From Paenalcaligenes sp052103955 (GTDB lineage: Bacteria; Pseudomonadota; Gammaproteobacteria; Burkholderiales; Burkholderiaceae_B): a stretch of DNA of 64,000 nucleotides. The position numbers and the translations under genes are program-made. The notes beneath the pieces are model-generated. The model saw only the letters and a list, made by a program, of their open reading frames with translations. It had not been told where the DNA came from and did not search any database. The DNA is taken from assembly GCA_052103955.1 (NCBI GenBank), contig JBQELO010000017.1, positions 1-64,000 of the forward strand. Direction: 5' to 3'. Positions 63,338 to 64,000 of this stretch are shown piece by piece (position 1 is the stretch's first letter; the number at the start of each line of letters is the position of its first letter).

Positions 63338-64000
63338 TTACAGTGCAGATTCCAACTCAGGTAACACGGTAAACAAATCGGCTACCAGACCGTAGTCTGC
63401 CACACCAAAAATTGGCGCTTCTGCATCTTTGTTTACAGCAACGATCACTTTGGAGTCTTTCATGCCTGCCAAGTGCTGAATCGCACCGGACACACCAAAA
63501 GCCACGTACAGTTGTGGAGCAACGATCTTACCGGTTTGACCAACCTGCCAATCGTTAGGCGCATAGCCAGCGTCAACCGCTGCACGAGAAGCACCAATGG
63601 CTGCACCCAGCTTGTCGGCCACAGGTTCCAGCAATTTGAAGTTCTCAGCACTGCCCATACCACGACCACCCGTTACCACTACGGTTGCAGCAGTTAATTC
63701 TGGACGGTCATTTTTAGCCACTTCACGACCCACAAATTGGGACTTGCCTGAAGCTGCTGCGACGGCAACGCTTTCAACCGCTGCCGAACCACCTTCAGCC
63801 GCTTGTGGATCAAAAGCCGTAGTACGAACGGTGATCACTTTCTTGGCATCTAAGGATTGCACAGTAGCAATCGCGTTACCAGCATAAATAGGACGCTTGA
63901 AGGTATCGGCAGAATCCACAGCAATGATGTCTGAAACCTGCGCCACATCCAGCTTAGCCGCTACACGTGGTGCAACGTTTTTGCCGGCAGAAGTTGCTGG
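63338..64000 (-). CDS. etfA: Electron transfer flavoprotein alpha subunit (5' end outside window)
   Basis: The last 220 codons of EtfA are present. The frame stays open to the window edge (AGKNVAPRVAAKLDVAQVSDI...), so the gene continues. The C-terminal FAD domain is complete: VVTGGRGMGSAENFKLLEPVA, VGQTGKIVAPQLYVAFGVSGAIQHLAG and VAVNKDAEAPIFGVADYGLVADL. With EtfB it carries electrons from acyl-CoA and other dehydrogenases to ETF-quinone oxidoreductase. An internal GTG is not taken as a start because coding sequence precedes it. Confidence 0.96.
   Translation of the reverse strand, partial: PATSAGKNVAPRVAAKLDVAQVSDIIAVDSADTFKRPIYAGNAIATVQSLDAKKVITVRTTAFDPQAAEGGSAAVESVAVAAASGKSQFVGREVAKNDRPELTAATVVVTGGRGMGSAENFKLLEPVADKLGAAIGASRAAVDAGYAPNDWQVGQTGKIVAPQLYVAFGVSGAIQHLAGMKDSKVIVAVNKDAEAPIFGVADYGLVADLFTVLPELESAL

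Noticed and set aside
1..64000. Mobile elements, CRISPR arrays, tRNA or rRNA genes
   Set aside because: No transposase, integrase, spaced direct repeats, cloverleaf or rRNA-like stretch was seen on reading; a covariance-model search would be needed to exclude small RNAs fully.

Overview
The window looks like a chromosomal core segment of a betaproteobacterium of the order Burkholderiales, most likely family Alcaligenaceae. Three things point there: the same-strand block gyrA-serC-pheA-tyrA-aroA-cmk-rpsA-ihfB-lapA-lapB-hldA-hldD, the separation of the heptose kinase (hldA) from any nucleotidyltransferase domain, and the ccoI-S-N-O-Q-P-G-fixH order of a cbb3 oxidase locus. Base composition is near 50% GC by eye. 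I see no rRNA, tRNA, CRISPR array, insertion sequence, phage or integrase, and I cannot name the genus.

Layout. 1-14351 (minus strand): start of cysM, comEA, the LPS heptose genes (hldD, hldA), the LPS-control pair lapB/lapA, ihfB, rpsA, cmk, then aroA-tyrA-pheA-serC and gyrA, with many 4-bp stop/start overlaps. 14352-16853 (plus): ompA, ubiG, gph. 16921-26822 (minus): a NUDIX hydrolase, two lipoprotein genes (a small one and a VirB9/TcpQ-like one), a ugpB-like binding protein, dadA, a 2Fe-2S flavin reductase, parC and parE. 27051-30267 (plus): trxA, rho, gdhA. Then yhdP (minus), glnE and queH (plus), a LysR regulator with an MFS partner, and clpB (minus). 42626-43351 is an FNR-type regulator, convergent with the cbb3 oxidase locus (43450-49792). 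aceA, an MFS transporter, pgsA, uvrC, nagZ, acpS and orn follow (minus), then an M48 protease and rsgA (plus), nudL and rplS (minus), and a two-gene lipoate ligase (plus). The window ends with a small membrane protein under two LexA boxes, a 1-Cys peroxiredoxin and the 3' part of etfA (all minus).

How the genes work together. The first block joins DNA topology, aromatic amino acid and serine synthesis, translation and LPS assembly in one probable set of operons. The FNR-like regulator beside the cbb3 locus, with an FNR-type dyad upstream of ccoN, suggests oxygen control of the high-affinity oxidase. dadA, gdhA, glnE, aceA, lipoate ligase and etfA fit growth on amino acids and short-chain acids.

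Most unusual points: (1) a 71-residue membrane protein behind two adjacent strong LexA boxes; (2) a CcoI that keeps all eight membrane segments and the CPC motif but has lost the whole ATPase machinery in frame; (3) an orphan VirB9/TcpQ-like lipoprotein followed by a small lipoprotein; (4) a hairpin that would hide the ribosome binding site and start codon of comEA; (5) helically phased TTTCA-N5-TGAAA dyads upstream of aceA; (6) paired ATTC-N9-GAAT dyads upstream of a LysR gene. All functional statements come from reading the sequence and from family knowledge; no database search was run.
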